A stretch of DNA of 64,000 nt. Origin: RYN-230 sp963851025 (lineage in GTDB: Bacteria > Actinomycetota > Actinomycetes > Streptosporangiales > Streptosporangiaceae). Location of the stretch: positions 1 to 64,000 of the forward strand of contig CAWKOA010000012.1 of the NCBI GenBank assembly GCA_963851025.1, written 5' to 3'. Below, in pieces: positions 44,039 to 53,853 of this stretch. The translations under genes and the position numbers were made by a program. A model generated the notes under the pieces. The model ran no database searches, was not told the DNA's origin, and saw nothing but the letters and a program-made list of their open reading frames with translations. The stretch's first letter is position 1. The number at the start of each line of letters is the position of its first letter.

Positions 44039-46293
44039 CTATCCGGCCGGCGGCTCGGGGTCGCGCGGCAGTCCCAGCATCCGCTCGCCGATGATATTCA
44101 GCTGGATGTCGGTGGTCCCCCCGCCGATGGTCAGCGCCCGGGTCAGCAGCACCTGCCGGGCCCATGGATTCGATCCCAGCGCCGCCCCGGGTCCCTGCAT
44201 GGACCAGCACAGCTCGGCGACCTCCTGGGCGTGCCGCATGCCGAGCAGCTTGCGGACGCTGCCGGTGGCCCCCGGCTCGGTCCCGGACAGCTGCTTCAGC
44301 GTGACCCGCATGCCGAGCACGTCGATCGCGTGCCCCTCCGCGACCAGCCGCCCGGCCGCGTCGAGCCGGGCCTGCCGGGCCGGCTCGTCCAGCCCGCGCA
44401 GCACCTCCAGCAGTTCCGGCGTGCCGCAGCCGAACGTCCAGGTCCGCGACAGGGACACGCGCTCGTTGGCCAGCGTGGTCCTGGCCACCGGCCAGCCGCG
44501 GCCGACCTCGCCCACCACCAGGTCGTCCGGCACCAGCACGCCGTCCAGGAAGACCTCGTTGAACATGGCGTCCCCGGTCAGCTCGCGCAGCGGGCGCACC
44601 GTTACCCCGGGTGATTTCATGTCGACCAGGAAGTAGGTGATGCCCGCGTGCCGGCGGGTGGACGGATCCGTCCGCGCCACGCAGATGGCCCAGTCCGCCT
44701 CCCGGGCCAGGGACGTCCAGATCTTCTGGCCGGTCAGCCGCCAGCCCGCGCCCCGCTGGCCATCCCCCTCCGCCCGCTCCGCCCGGGTGGTCAGGCCGGC
44801 CAGGTCCGAGCCCGCGCCGGGTTCGCTGAACAGCTGGCACCAGGTGATCTCGCCGCGCAGCGTGGCGGGCAGGAAACGCTCCTGCTGCGCGGCGGTGCCG
44901 TAGCCGACCAGGGCCGGCACCACCCAGGCGCCGATCAGCAGGTGCGGGGTGCGCAGCCGGGCCCGCTTCATTTCCTCCGCGATGACCAGCTGCTCCAGCG
45001 GGCCGGCCGCCCGGCCCCACGGGGCGGGCAGGTGCGGGACTACCCAGCCGTCTGCGGCCAGCCGCGGGGTGCGCGCCGGGGGGTCGAGCGCCGCGATGGC
45101 GGCCAGTTCCGCGCGGATCCCGGCGCGCAGCGGCCCGGCCTCCACGGGCAGGTCGACCCGGACGGGCCGCTGCGCGCCGCCGAGGGCCAGCTCCGCGGCC
45201 TGGCGGGCCCAGTCCCCGCTGGGGCCGAGCAGCGCGCGCAGCGAGAGCGCGCGCCGGTAGTACCAGTGGGCGGGATGCTCCCAGGTGTAGCCGATCCCGC
45301 CGAGGACCTGGATGCACTCGTGGGTGCAGCTGACCGCGGCGTCGAGCGCCACGACCGCGGCCACCGCGGCGGCGAAGTAGCGGCCGGCTGGCCCCCCGGC
45401 CGTGTCATCCCCGGCAGCAGCTCCGGGGCATCCTGGGCGGCGTCATCCCCGGCGGCGTCATCCCAGGCGGCGGCGGCGTCCCAGGCGGCCGCGGCGGCCT
45501 GCTCGGCCGCGGTGAGCATCCGCGCGCACCGGTGCTTGACCGCCTGGAACTGGCCGATCGGCCGGCCGAACTGGTGCCGGATCCTGGCGTGCTCCGCCGC
45601 CGTCTGCACCGCCCAGCCGGCGAGGCCGCACGCTTCGGCGGCGAACAGCACAGCGGCCAGGCTGGTGACATCGGCGCGGGTGAGTCCGGGCAGCAACCGC
45701 CCGGCGGGCACCGGGACCTGGCTCGCGCGGACCGCGGCCAGCGGGCGGGTCGGGTCGAGGCTGTCCAGCCCGGTGATGGCCAGGTCCGCGGCGTCAACCA
45801 CGGCCCACCGTTCCTGCGTCCCGGTCAGCACCGGCAGCACGACCAGGTCGGCCAGCCCGGCCCCGAGGACCGGCGCTGTTTCGCCGTCCAGGATGAGGTC
45901 ACCACCACTCACCGTGCCGGTCAGCCCGGGCGCCAGCGCCACGGCCCCGGACCGTGACCCGTCCGCCAGCCCGGCCAGCAGCTTCCGTGTCTCACCCTCG
46001 GCGGGCCGGGCTGCGGCCAGCAGCGCGCCCGCCAGCACCGTGGGCAGGAACCCGCCGGGCAGCAGGGCGTGCCCCAGTTCCTCCAGGGCCACCGCCAGCT
46101 CGCTCAGGCCGAAGCCCTGGCCGCCGGATTCCCCGGGCAGGTGCAGGCCGAGCAGGCCCTGCCCGGCCAGGGCGGGCCGCAGCACGTCCGGATAGCTGTC
46201 CGGGCCGTCCCCGGGCGGCGCGCCATGCCGCCCGGCCCATCCGCGTACCGACGCGGCCAGCTCCAGATGGTCTTCGCTGACACCGAGCGCCAT
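44039..46293 (-). pseudogene. Two-domain acyl-CoA dehydrogenase, one frameshift
   Basis: About 751 residues when joined: two tandem acyl-CoA dehydrogenase modules. The N-terminal module ends in VQVLGGIGYTWEHPAHWYYR-like sequence (CIQVLGGIGYTWEHP). The C-terminal module has flavin-binding LFSEPGAGSDLAGL and WTSLAREADWAICVARTD. The frame breaks near 45409-45412, where one base is missing from a G run; restoring it gives a continuous LPGDDTAGGPAGRYFAAAV linker. Adjacent Ala/Asp-rich 15-bp repeats mark a variable loop. Function: alpha,beta-oxidation of an acyl-CoA, substrate unknown. Confidence 0.82.
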
Positions 46294-46409
46294 GGTTCAC
46301 CTCGCTGTGGGGAGCAGGCCTGTGCCGACACAGTAAAGCGAGATCCGCGCGGTGGGAATCAGCGGGTAACGACGCCAGAGTACGGCCGGGCCAGGTCAAC
46401 AATGGGTAG

Positions 46410-47318
46410 ATGCAGCCAGAGCCGCCCGCAGGTGGTTTCCCGGGCGGGCCAAACCCGGATGAGCCCGTCCCGGCCCGGCCCGTCCCGGGGGCCCCCGTCC
46501 CGGCGGGACCCGGCGCCGGCCACGACCCGGCGCACGGGAACCGCATGCTCCGCCCCCCGCGCCCGGGCCGGATCCGTAACCCGGTCTGGTACGCGCTGGT
46601 GACCAGGGCCGAGCACGCCGGGGAGGAGGCCGCGGGTGATGTCCGCCGGGCCGTGCCGGCCTGGCGGCGCAGCACCCGGGGCGAGCCGCGCTGGCCGGTC
46701 ACCATCAGCGTGATCGTGGCCATCGTCCTGCAGCTCCTGCTGCCGGACCAGCTGACCATGCACCCGCTGCCGCACTACCTGCTGCCCGTCCTCGAAGGCG
46801 GGGTGCTGGTCGCCCTGGCCATCGCCAACCCGGTACGCATCGAGCGGCGGGGTCCCGTGGTCCGCTGGGTCAGCATCGTGCTGATCCTCCTGATCACCAC
46901 GGCCAACGCGGCCTCCGCGGTGCTGCTCATCCAGCACATCATCACCGGCCGCGCCGGCACATCGCCGGCCCCGCTGCTCGCCTCCGGGGCCGCCATCTGG
47001 GGTACCAACGTCATCGCGTTCGCCCTCTGGTACTGGGAGTTCGACCGGGGCGGCCCGGTGCACCGGGCCCACGCCACCTTCCAGTACCTGGACTTCCTGT
47101 TCCCGCAGATGACCATCGACCACCTGGTCAACCCGGACTGGGAACCACGGTTCGTGGACTACCTGTACCTGTCCTTCACCAACGCCACCGCGTTCAGCCC
47201 GACCGACGTCATGCCGCTGGCCCGCTGGGCCAAGCTGACCATGCTGGTCCAGTCGGCGGTGTCCCTCTCGCTGGGGGCGCTGGTCATCGCCCGCGCGGTG
47301 AACATCCTCCCGGCCTGA
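46410..47318 (+). CDS. DUF1345-like membrane protein
   Basis: 302 residues. A Pro/Gly-rich N-terminus of about 50 residues is followed by five or six helices (VTISVIVAIVLQLLLP; WVSIVLILLITTANAASAVLL; AIWGTNVIAFALWYWEF). A conserved FVDYLYLSFTNATAFSPTD loop precedes the last helix and resembles the pore-loop region of two-helix ion channels. Probably a small channel-like protein of unknown specificity. Confidence 0.65.
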   Translation: MQPEPPAGGFPGGPNPDEPVPARPVPGAPVPAGPGAGHDPAHGNRMLRPPRPGRIRNPVWYALVTRAEHAGEEAAGDVRRAVPAWRRSTRGEPRWPVTISVIVAIVLQLLLPDQLTMHPLPHYLLPVLEGGVLVALAIANPVRIERRGPVVRWVSIVLILLITTANAASAVLLIQHIITGRAGTSPAPLLASGAAIWGTNVIAFALWYWEFDRGGPVHRAHATFQYLDFLFPQMTIDHLVNPDWEPRFVDYLYLSFTNATAFSPTDVMPLARWAKLTMLVQSAVSLSLGALVIARAVNILPA

Positions 47319-47395
47319 CCCGGGACACCTGACCTGACCCGGCCTGACCTGACCCGGCCTGGCCTGGCCTGACCTGCCCGGCCGGCCTGGTCCTG
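47319..47395. repeat. CCTGACC/CCTGGCC short repeats
   Basis: Imperfect 5-10 base repeats of CCTGACC, CCCGG and CCTGG directly after the membrane-protein gene. There is no strong hairpin, so function as a terminator is uncertain. This is a likely replication-slippage site. Confidence 0.5.
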
Positions 47396-47510
47396 GTCAC
47401 CCCCATGGCCAACGCGGTTACCACCGGGTATTATGGCCTTTGTTACTCGTCGGTAGCAGTCCTGGGCGCACCAACAGTTGTCAGTACTGCTCTTCAGAAT
47501 GGGGGCGGCC

Positions 47511-49349
47511 ATGGGTCACTACAAGAGCAACCTTCGCGACATCGAGTTCAACCTGTTCGAGGTGCTGCGGCGCCAGGACCTGCTGGGCCGCGAGCCCTAC
47601 CCGGACGTTGACGAGGAGACCGCGCGCGGCATCCTCGACGAGGTGAACCGGCTGGCCACCGGCCCGATCGCCGAGTCCTTCGCGGACGCGGACCGGAACC
47701 CGCCGGTGTTTGACGCCGGCACCGCGTCGGTGCGGATGCCCGACAGCTTCAAGAAGTCCTTCGCCGCGTTCATGGACGCCGAGTGGTACCGCCTCGACCT
47801 GCCGCCTGAGCTGGGCGGGATCGCCGCGCCGCGCACCCTGGCCTGGGCAGTGGCCGAGTTCATCCTGGGCGCCAACCCCGCGGTGTGGATGTACTCCGGC
47901 GGCCCGAACTTCGCCCACGTGCTGTGGACCATCGGCACCCCGGACCAGCAGCGGTTCGCGGAGCAGGCCATCGACCGCAAGTGGGGCAGCACCATGGTGC
48001 TGACCGAGCCCGAGGCCGGCTCGGACGTGGGGGCCGGCCGGACCAGGGCCATCGAGCAGCCCGACGGCACCTGGCACATCGAGGGCGTCAAGCGGTTCAT
48101 CACCAGCGCCGAGCACGACATGGCCGAGAACATCTTCCACCTGGTGCTGGCCCGTCCCGAGGGCGCGGGGCCCGGCACCAAGGGCCTGTCCATGTTCCTG
48201 GTGCCCAAGTACCTGGTCGGCCCGGACGGTGAGCTCGGCGAGCGCAACGGCGTCCGGGTCACCGGGGTCGAGCACAAGATGGGCCTCAAGGCCTCCACCA
48301 CCTGCGAGCTCACCTTCGGCGCGGACCGCCCCGCGGTCGGCACGCTGGTCGGCGGGGTGCACGACGGCATCCGGCAGATGTTCCTGATCATCGAGCACGC
48401 CCGGATGATGGTCGGCACCAAGGCCATCGCCACCCTGTCCACCGGCTACCTGAACGCGCTGGAGTACGCCCGGCAGCGGGTCCAGGGTGCGGACATGACC
48501 CAGATGGCGGACAAGACCGCGCCGCGGGTCACGATCATCCACCACCCCGACGTCCGCCGGATCCTGATGATGCAGAAGGCGTACGCCGAGGGCATGCGGG
48601 CGCTGATGCTCTACACCGCCTCCTGGCAGGACGCGGTGCAGATCGCCGGGGCCGAGGGCCGCACCGAACCGGGTTCCCCGGGTGACCTGGCCGCCCGGGT
48701 CAACGACCTGCTGCTGCCCATCGTCAAGGGGGTCGGCTCCGAGCGGGCCTACGAGCTGCTCACGCAGTCCCTGCAGACCTACGGCGGCTCGGGCTTCATC
48801 CAGGACTTCCCGGTCGAGCAGTACATCCGGGACGCCAAGATCGACAGCCTGTACGAGGGCACCACCGCGATCCAGGGCCTGGACCTGTTCTTCCGCAAGA
48901 CCCTGCGCGACCAGGGGGTGGCCCTGGGCGCCGTGCTCAGCGAGATCAAGGAGTTCGCGGCCGGCGAGGCCGGCAACGGGCGGCTGAAGACCGAGCGGGC
49001 CGCGCTGGCCGCCGCGGTCGCCGACGTCGAGGCCATGGTCGCGGCCCTGTCCGGGTACGCGCTCGCCTCGCTGGAGCAGCCCGCCGAGGTCTACAAGGCC
49101 GGGCTGAACAGCACCCGGCTGCTGATGGCCCTGGGCGACCTGCTCATCGGCTGGCTGCTGGCCCGCCAGGCCGAGGTCGCGATCCGCGCCCTGGACCAGG
49201 GAGCCGGCCGCGACGAGGCCTTCTACCAGGGCAAGCTGGCCACGGCGCGGTTCTTCGCCGAGACCGTGCTGCCCCGGCTGGCCGTGGAGCGGCAGATCGC
49301 CGAGAACGCCACGCTGGACCTCATGGAACTGCCCGAAGAAGCGTTCTGA
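47511..49349 (+). CDS. Acyl-CoA dehydrogenase (FadE5-like, long form)
   Basis: 612 residues. It has an N-terminal extension (MGHYKSNLRDIEFNLFEVL), the dehydrogenase core with VLTEPEAGSDVGAGRT, a C-terminal catalytic region (TYGGSGFIQDFPVEQYIRD and LYEGTTAIQGLDL) and an extra helical C-terminal domain. This matches the ~610-residue class typified by mycobacterial FadE5, which oxidises a broad range of acyl-CoAs. The ATG at 47511 is preferred over an in-frame start 33 bases earlier. A strong hairpin terminator follows directly. Confidence 0.92.
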   Translation: MGHYKSNLRDIEFNLFEVLRRQDLLGREPYPDVDEETARGILDEVNRLATGPIAESFADADRNPPVFDAGTASVRMPDSFKKSFAAFMDAEWYRLDLPPELGGIAAPRTLAWAVAEFILGANPAVWMYSGGPNFAHVLWTIGTPDQQRFAEQAIDRKWGSTMVLTEPEAGSDVGAGRTRAIEQPDGTWHIEGVKRFITSAEHDMAENIFHLVLARPEGAGPGTKGLSMFLVPKYLVGPDGELGERNGVRVTGVEHKMGLKASTTCELTFGADRPAVGTLVGGVHDGIRQMFLIIEHARMMVGTKAIATLSTGYLNALEYARQRVQGADMTQMADKTAPRVTIIHHPDVRRILMMQKAYAEGMRALMLYTASWQDAVQIAGAEGRTEPGSPGDLAARVNDLLLPIVKGVGSERAYELLTQSLQTYGGSGFIQDFPVEQYIRDAKIDSLYEGTTAIQGLDLFFRKTLRDQGVALGAVLSEIKEFAAGEAGNGRLKTERAALAAAVADVEAMVAALSGYALASLEQPAEVYKAGLNSTRLLMALGDLLIGWLLARQAEVAIRALDQGAGRDEAFYQGKLATARFFAETVLPRLAVERQIAENATLDLMELPEEAF

Positions 49350-49351
49350 GC

Positions 49352-49384
49352 CGTGAGGGGCCGCTGCGCAGGCGGCCCCTCACG
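49352..49384. terminator. Strong hairpin terminator
   Basis: A perfect 13-bp stem: CGTGAGGGGCCGC at 49352-49364 pairs with GCGGCCCCTCACG at 49372-49384, loop TGCGCAG. It starts three bases after the acyl-CoA dehydrogenase stop and can also face the converging Dabb gene. Confidence 0.85.
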
Positions 49385-49422
49385 CCCAGATCTGCCGGGC
49401 GGCGCTCCAGCTGGTGCGGCGT

Positions 49423-49716
49423 CTACAGCTCGTACTGCACCGCCGCCCGCTCGGCCACGATCGGCTGCACGTACTTCCCGATGATGTCCCGGTGCACCGG
49501 GTGGTCCCGGTAGACGAGGTAGTCCTCGACGCTGCCGAAGTCCGCCACCACCGCGAACTGGTAGTTTCCCGGGTTCATCCCGGCGTCCAGGCCCACGTGG
49601 TAGGCCTTGATCTGCTCGATGGCCCCGGGCAGCGTGCGCAGCTGGCGCGCGAGCTCCTCCTGCTGCTCCCCGGAGGTCTGCGGGGTGAACCTGAACACAA
49701 CAACGTGCCGGAACAT
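49423..49716 (-). CDS. Dabb (dimeric alpha/beta-barrel) protein
   Basis: 97 residues of the stress-responsive A/B barrel (Dabb) family: MFRHVVVFRFTPQ start, EELARQLRTLPG helix, FAVVADFGSVEDYLVYRDHP and the HRDIIGKYVQP end. Dabb folds serve as small dimeric proteins or cyclases; no catalytic assignment is possible. It lies downstream of the E2 gene on the same strand, separated by about 40 bases, and may be cotranscribed. Confidence 0.85.
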   Translation of the reverse strand: MFRHVVVFRFTPQTSGEQQEELARQLRTLPGAIEQIKAYHVGLDAGMNPGNYQFAVVADFGSVEDYLVYRDHPVHRDIIGKYVQPIVAERAAVQYEL

Positions 49717-49754
49717 CGCGGTCCCTTTCTCGTGGTGGGGTCAGCCCGCCAGGC

Positions 49755-51158
49755 TCAACCCCAGGCCAGCATCACCGTCGGGTCGTGCAGCATGGCCCCG
49801 ATGTCACGGAGCACGGCCGAGCCCAGGTCGCCGTCCACGATGCGGTGGTCGAACGACAGCGACAGGGTCGTCACCTTGCGCACCGCGAGCTGGCCGTCCA
49901 CCACCCACGGCGCGTCCCTGATCTGCCCGAAGGCCAGGATGGCCGCTTCCGGCGGGGTGATGATCGGGGTCCCCGCGTCGATCCCGAACACGCCCACGTT
50001 GGTGATGGTGATCGTGCCGCCGGTCAGGTCGGCCGGGGTCGCCTGGCCCGCCCGCGCCGTGTCGGCCAGGCTGGCCAGCGCCCGGGCCAGCCCGGGCAGG
50101 CCCAGCGCGTCCGCGCCCTTGATGGTCGGCACGATCAGCCCGCGGTCGGTGGCGGCGGCGATGCCCAGGTTCACGTAGTGCTTGACCACGATCTCCTGCG
50201 CGCCCTCGTCCCAGGTGGAGTTGATCATCGGGTGGCGGGCCACCGCGATCAGCAGGGCCCGGGCCACCAGCAGCAGCGGCGAGACCCGGACCCCGGCGAA
50301 CTCCGGCAGCTCCCGCAAGCGCCGCACCGCCTCGACCGTGGCGTCCACGTCGACCTGCAGGAACTCGGTGACGTGCGGGGCCCGCCGTGCGCTCTCGGTC
50401 ACCGCCGCCGCGGTGTGCTTGCGGATCCCCCGGATCGGGATGCGCTCCTCCGCCAGGCCAGGCCGGGTCTCCGCAGCCCCGGGAACCATCCCCCCGGCCG
50501 CCGCCTGCTGCACGTCGTCGCGGGTGATGGACCCGCCCGGCCCGCTGCCGGCCAGCCCGCCCAGGTCCACGCCCAGCTCCCGGGCGAGCTTGCGCACCGG
50601 CGGCTTCGCCAGCACGCTCGGGTGGCCGCCCGGCGCACCGTTGGCGCGGCCCGGGGACAGTCCAGGATCCGCAACGGAACCGTTCCCGGCCGGTGCCTTG
50701 CGCGGCCGCCGGGTGGTCGCGCCGGCCTTGACGCCGTAGCCGACCAGCACGGCCTGCCGTTCCTCGGCGGGCGGGACCGGCGGCACCAGGTCCTCCGACG
50801 AGGGGCGCGGCCCGGCGGCCGCGATCGCCGCCGGGTCGGCGGACGGCACCGGGGCGGGCGCGGCGGGGGCGGCCGCCGCCGGCCCGCTTCCCGCCGCCCC
50901 GGGCACGTCCACCGAGATGATTGGCGTGCCCACGTCCACGGTCTGGCCCTCGGGCACCAGCAGCTCGGCCACCACGCCCGCGTACGGGCTGGGCAGCTCG
51001 ACCACGGCCTTGGCCGTCTCGATGTCCACGATGATCTGGTTCACGGTCACCGTGTCACCCGGCTTCACCCGCCAGGTGACGATGTCCGCCTCGGTCAGTC
51101 CCTCGCCCACGTCGGGGAGCCGGAACTGCCGGCGCTGCGCAGCCGCAGACTCAGTCAT
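49755..51158 (-). CDS. 2-oxoacid dehydrogenase E2 (lipoamide acyltransferase)
   Basis: 467 residues. The lipoyl domain (1-90) has its lipoylated lysine in DIETAKAVVELPSPYAG. A long Ala/Pro linker, an E1/E3-binding domain (VRKLARELGVDLGGLAGSG) and the catalytic acyltransferase domain with active-site SFDHRIVDGDLG follow. With the upstream E1 genes this forms a branched-chain 2-oxoacid dehydrogenase (or pyruvate dehydrogenase-like) complex. E3 is not in the window. Confidence 0.93.
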   Translation of the reverse strand: MTESAAAQRRQFRLPDVGEGLTEADIVTWRVKPGDTVTVNQIIVDIETAKAVVELPSPYAGVVAELLVPEGQTVDVGTPIISVDVPGAAGSGPAAAAPAAPAPVPSADPAAIAAAGPRPSSEDLVPPVPPAEERQAVLVGYGVKAGATTRRPRKAPAGNGSVADPGLSPGRANGAPGGHPSVLAKPPVRKLARELGVDLGGLAGSGPGGSITRDDVQQAAAGGMVPGAAETRPGLAEERIPIRGIRKHTAAAVTESARRAPHVTEFLQVDVDATVEAVRRLRELPEFAGVRVSPLLLVARALLIAVARHPMINSTWDEGAQEIVVKHYVNLGIAAATDRGLIVPTIKGADALGLPGLARALASLADTARAGQATPADLTGGTITITNVGVFGIDAGTPIITPPEAAILAFGQIRDAPWVVDGQLAVRKVTTLSLSFDHRIVDGDLGSAVLRDIGAMLHDPTVMLAWG

Positions 51159-51170
51159 GCCAGCCCCCTT

Positions 51171-52154
51171 TCAGGCGGTGAAGGTGCGGTCCACGGCGTC
51201 CAGCACCCGGTCCAGGTCGGGCAGGTAGTGGTCCTCCAGCCGCGACGGCGGGTACGGGGTGGAGAAGCCGCCGACCCGCAGTACCGGCGACTCCAGCTGG
51301 TAGAAGCACTCCTGCGTGATCCGGGCCGCGATCTCCGCGCCCAGCCCGCCGGTGACCGGCGCCTCGTGGGCCACCACGCACCGGCCGGTCCGCCGCACCG
51401 ACCCGCAGATGGTCTCCAGGTCCAGCGGGGACAGCGAGCGCAGGTCGATGACCTCGACCGAGCGCCCGTCGGCCCGGGCGGCCACGGCCGACTCCACGCA
51501 GGTCCGGACCATCGGCCCGTAGCACAGCAGGGTCACGTCGGTGCCGTCCAGGACGATCCTGGCCCGGTCCAGCGGCAGCGCGGCGTCCAGGCCGGCGGCC
51601 GTCTCGACCTCGGCCTTGTCCCAGTAGCGGCGTTTCGGCTCGAAGAAGATGACCGGGTCGTCGCAGCGGACCGACTGCTGGATCATCGCGTAGGCGTCCG
51701 CGGAGTTGGCGCAGGCCACCACGCGCAGCCCGCCGATGTGCGCGAACAGCGCCTCCGGGGACTCGCTGTGGTGCTCCACCGCGCCGATCCCGCCGCCGCA
51801 CGGGATCCGGATCGTGACCGGCATGGTCACGTGGCCCAGCGAGCGCATCCGCATCTTGGCCAGCTGGCTGACGATCTGGTCGAAGGCCGGGAACACGAAC
51901 CCGTCGAACTGGATCTCGCAGACCGGCCGGTAGCCGCGCAGCGCCAGCCCGATCGCGGTGCCGATGATGCCCGACTCGGCCAGCGGGGTGTCGACCACCC
52001 GGTCCTCGCCGAAGTCCTTCTGCAGGCCGTCGGTGACCCGGAACACGCCGCCCAGCTTGCCGACGTCCTCGCCCATCACGAGCACGCGGGGGTCGTCCTC
52101 GAGCGCCTTGCGCAGGCCCGCGTTGATCGCCTTGGACAGCGTCATGACCGTCAT
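51171..52154 (-). CDS. 2-oxoacid dehydrogenase E1 beta subunit
   Basis: 327 residues, starting MTVMTLSKAINAGLRKALED. It has TPP-binding and interface motifs (VMGEDVGKLGGVFRVT; VDTPLAESGIIGTAIGLAL; EHHSESPEALFAHIGGL). The ATG at 52154 overlaps the E1alpha stop (ATGA) with GGAGG upstream. It decarboxylates branched-chain 2-oxoacids with E1alpha and hands the acyl group to E2, whose gene starts 12 bases downstream. Confidence 0.95.
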   Translation of the reverse strand: MTVMTLSKAINAGLRKALEDDPRVLVMGEDVGKLGGVFRVTDGLQKDFGEDRVVDTPLAESGIIGTAIGLALRGYRPVCEIQFDGFVFPAFDQIVSQLAKMRMRSLGHVTMPVTIRIPCGGGIGAVEHHSESPEALFAHIGGLRVVACANSADAYAMIQQSVRCDDPVIFFEPKRRYWDKAEVETAAGLDAALPLDRARIVLDGTDVTLLCYGPMVRTCVESAVAARADGRSVEVIDLRSLSPLDLETICGSVRRTGRCVVAHEAPVTGGLGAEIAARITQECFYQLESPVLRVGGFSTPYPPSRLEDHYLPDLDRVLDAVDRTFTA

Positions 52155-53305
52155 CGGGCCTCCTCCCCGGCGAACGAGTCGAGGTAGGCCGCGTACTGCT
52201 CGCGCTCCGCATCCAGCAGCGCGTTCGGCCCGGCGTAGACGTTCTCGAAGATGGCCAGCGGCCGCGGGTCCGGCATCTCCAGGCAGGCCTGGCGGACCCG
52301 GCCGCCCAGCTCGTCCGCCTCGGCGTCCACGCTCTCCAGGAACGCGGCGTCGGCGGCGCCGGTGCGCACCAGGTACGCCTTGACCCGCTCGATCGGGTCT
52401 TTCAGCTTCCACGCTTCCAGCTCGCTGGCCAGCCGGTACCGGGTCGGGTCGTCGGTGGTGGTGTGAGCGCCCATCCGGTAGGTGAACGCCTCGATCAGCA
52501 TGGGGCCCTGGCCCTCCCGGGCCGCCTGCATGGCCTTTCTGGTCACCGCCAGGCAGGCCAGCACGTCGTTGCCGTCCACCCGCAGGCCGGGGAAGCCGAA
52601 CCCGCTGGCCCGCTGGTAGAGCGGCACGCGGCTCTGCCGCTCCAGCGGCTCGGAGATGGCCCACTGGTTGTTCTGGCAGAAGAACACGACCGGCGCGTTG
52701 AACACCGAGGCCCAGACGAACGCCTCGTTGACGTCTCCCTGGCTGGTGGCGCCGTCCCCGAAGTAGACGATGACCGCCTCGCCGTCCTCGCCCACCGCGC
52801 CGTCTCGCTGGATGCCCATCGCGTAGCCGGTGGCGTGCAGCGTCTGGCTGCCGATCACGATCGTGTACAGGTGGAACTTGTGCGCGGCCGGGTCCCAGCC
52901 ACCGTGGCTGACCCCGCGGAACAGCTCCAGCAGCCGGGTCGGGTCCAGCCCCCGGCACCAGGCCACGCCGTGCTCGCGGTAGGTCGGGAAGGCCATGTCC
53001 CGCGGCCCGAGCGCGCGGCCCGAGCCGACCTGGGCCGCTTCCTGCCCGAGCAGTGAGGCCCAGATGCCCAGCTCACCCTGGCGCTGCAGGGCGATGGCCT
53101 CGGTGTCGATCCGGCGGACCAGGACCAGGTCCCGGTACAGGTCCTTCAGCTCGCCGTCGGTCAGCTCCAGCGGGTAGTCCGGATGCTCGACCCGCTCACC
53201 CTCCGGGGTGAGCAGCTGGATAGTTTCGGTGCGCGGCCCCGGCGGCCCGTCCAGGCCTGCCTGGCCTCCCGGTGCGGCGACCGCACCGTCGGCGTTGACG
53301 GTCAC
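52151..53305 (-). CDS. 2-oxoacid dehydrogenase E1 alpha subunit
   Basis: 384 residues. The TPP-binding motif is VYFGDGATSQGDVNEAFVWA ending in CQNN, and the phosphorylation-loop-like YRMGAHTTTDDPTRYR is present. The GTG at 53305 is chosen because GAGGGAG lies just upstream. It is the first gene of the E1alpha-E1beta-E2 operon. Branched-chain specificity is inferred from its resemblance to actinomycete Bkd enzymes and the nearby acyl-CoA dehydrogenases. Confidence 0.94.
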   Translation of the reverse strand: MTVNADGAVAAPGGQAGLDGPPGPRTETIQLLTPEGERVEHPDYPLELTDGELKDLYRDLVLVRRIDTEAIALQRQGELGIWASLLGQEAAQVGSGRALGPRDMAFPTYREHGVAWCRGLDPTRLLELFRGVSHGGWDPAAHKFHLYTIVIGSQTLHATGYAMGIQRDGAVGEDGEAVIVYFGDGATSQGDVNEAFVWASVFNAPVVFFCQNNQWAISEPLERQSRVPLYQRASGFGFPGLRVDGNDVLACLAVTRKAMQAAREGQGPMLIEAFTYRMGAHTTTDDPTRYRLASELEAWKLKDPIERVKAYLVRTGAADAAFLESVDAEADELGGRVRQACLEMPDPRPLAIFENVYAGPNALLDAEREQYAAYLDSFAGEEAR

Positions 53306-53437
53306 GTGGCACTCCCTCTGGTGGTGGGGTTCACGAGCCCCCATGGTGGTGGGGTTCACTAGGTCATCGTGGCAGACCGGGCTGCGCCGATGGAAACCCC
53401 GGTACGCAAGACCCAGGCTCAAGGGAGGCGGGAACCA

Positions 53438-53680
53438 GTGGCCCGAATCGTCGTCAACGTGATGCTCCGCAAGGAGATCCACGATCCGCAGGGGGAGGCG
53501 ATCGCCAGCGCGGCGCACCGGCTCGGCTTCGGCCAGGTGCTCGGGGTCCGCCAGGGCAAGCGGTTCGAGGTGGAGCTGAGCGGGCCCGCGGACGAGGCCG
53601 CGCTGGCCCGGGTGGCCGAGCTGGCCGGGGAACTGCTGGCCAACCAGGTGATCGAGGAGTTCACGTTGCACGAGAGCTGA
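53438..53680 (+). CDS. purS: Phosphoribosylformylglycinamidine synthase subunit PurS
   Basis: 80 residues, the normal PurS length: MARIVVNVMLRKEIHDPQGE and the closing NQVIEEFTLHES. PurS bridges PurQ and PurL in the FGAR amidotransferase complex. The GTG start at 53438 has GGGAGG upstream. It lies divergent from the E1alpha operon and before an inserted ATPase gene. Confidence 0.95.
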   Translation: MARIVVNVMLRKEIHDPQGEAIASAAHRLGFGQVLGVRQGKRFEVELSGPADEAALARVAELAGELLANQVIEEFTLHES

Positions 53681-53853
53681 CCTGAACCGGCCCTTTCCGC
53701 CGCGGGGCCCGTGGAGCACAACTACATAACACTAAGAGTTCACGATTATCCGCGCCAGGGCCGGGAAAGGTCACAAGTGGCCAGCGCCAACACGGGATCG
53801 AGGGACCTGAGGGGCGGATGCGGGCTCACATGAGACGCGCCGAGGAGTCGATT

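Noticed and set aside
49785..52187. 800-codon rightward frame opposite E2/E1beta
   Set aside because: Antisense shadow of two unmistakable dehydrogenase genes.
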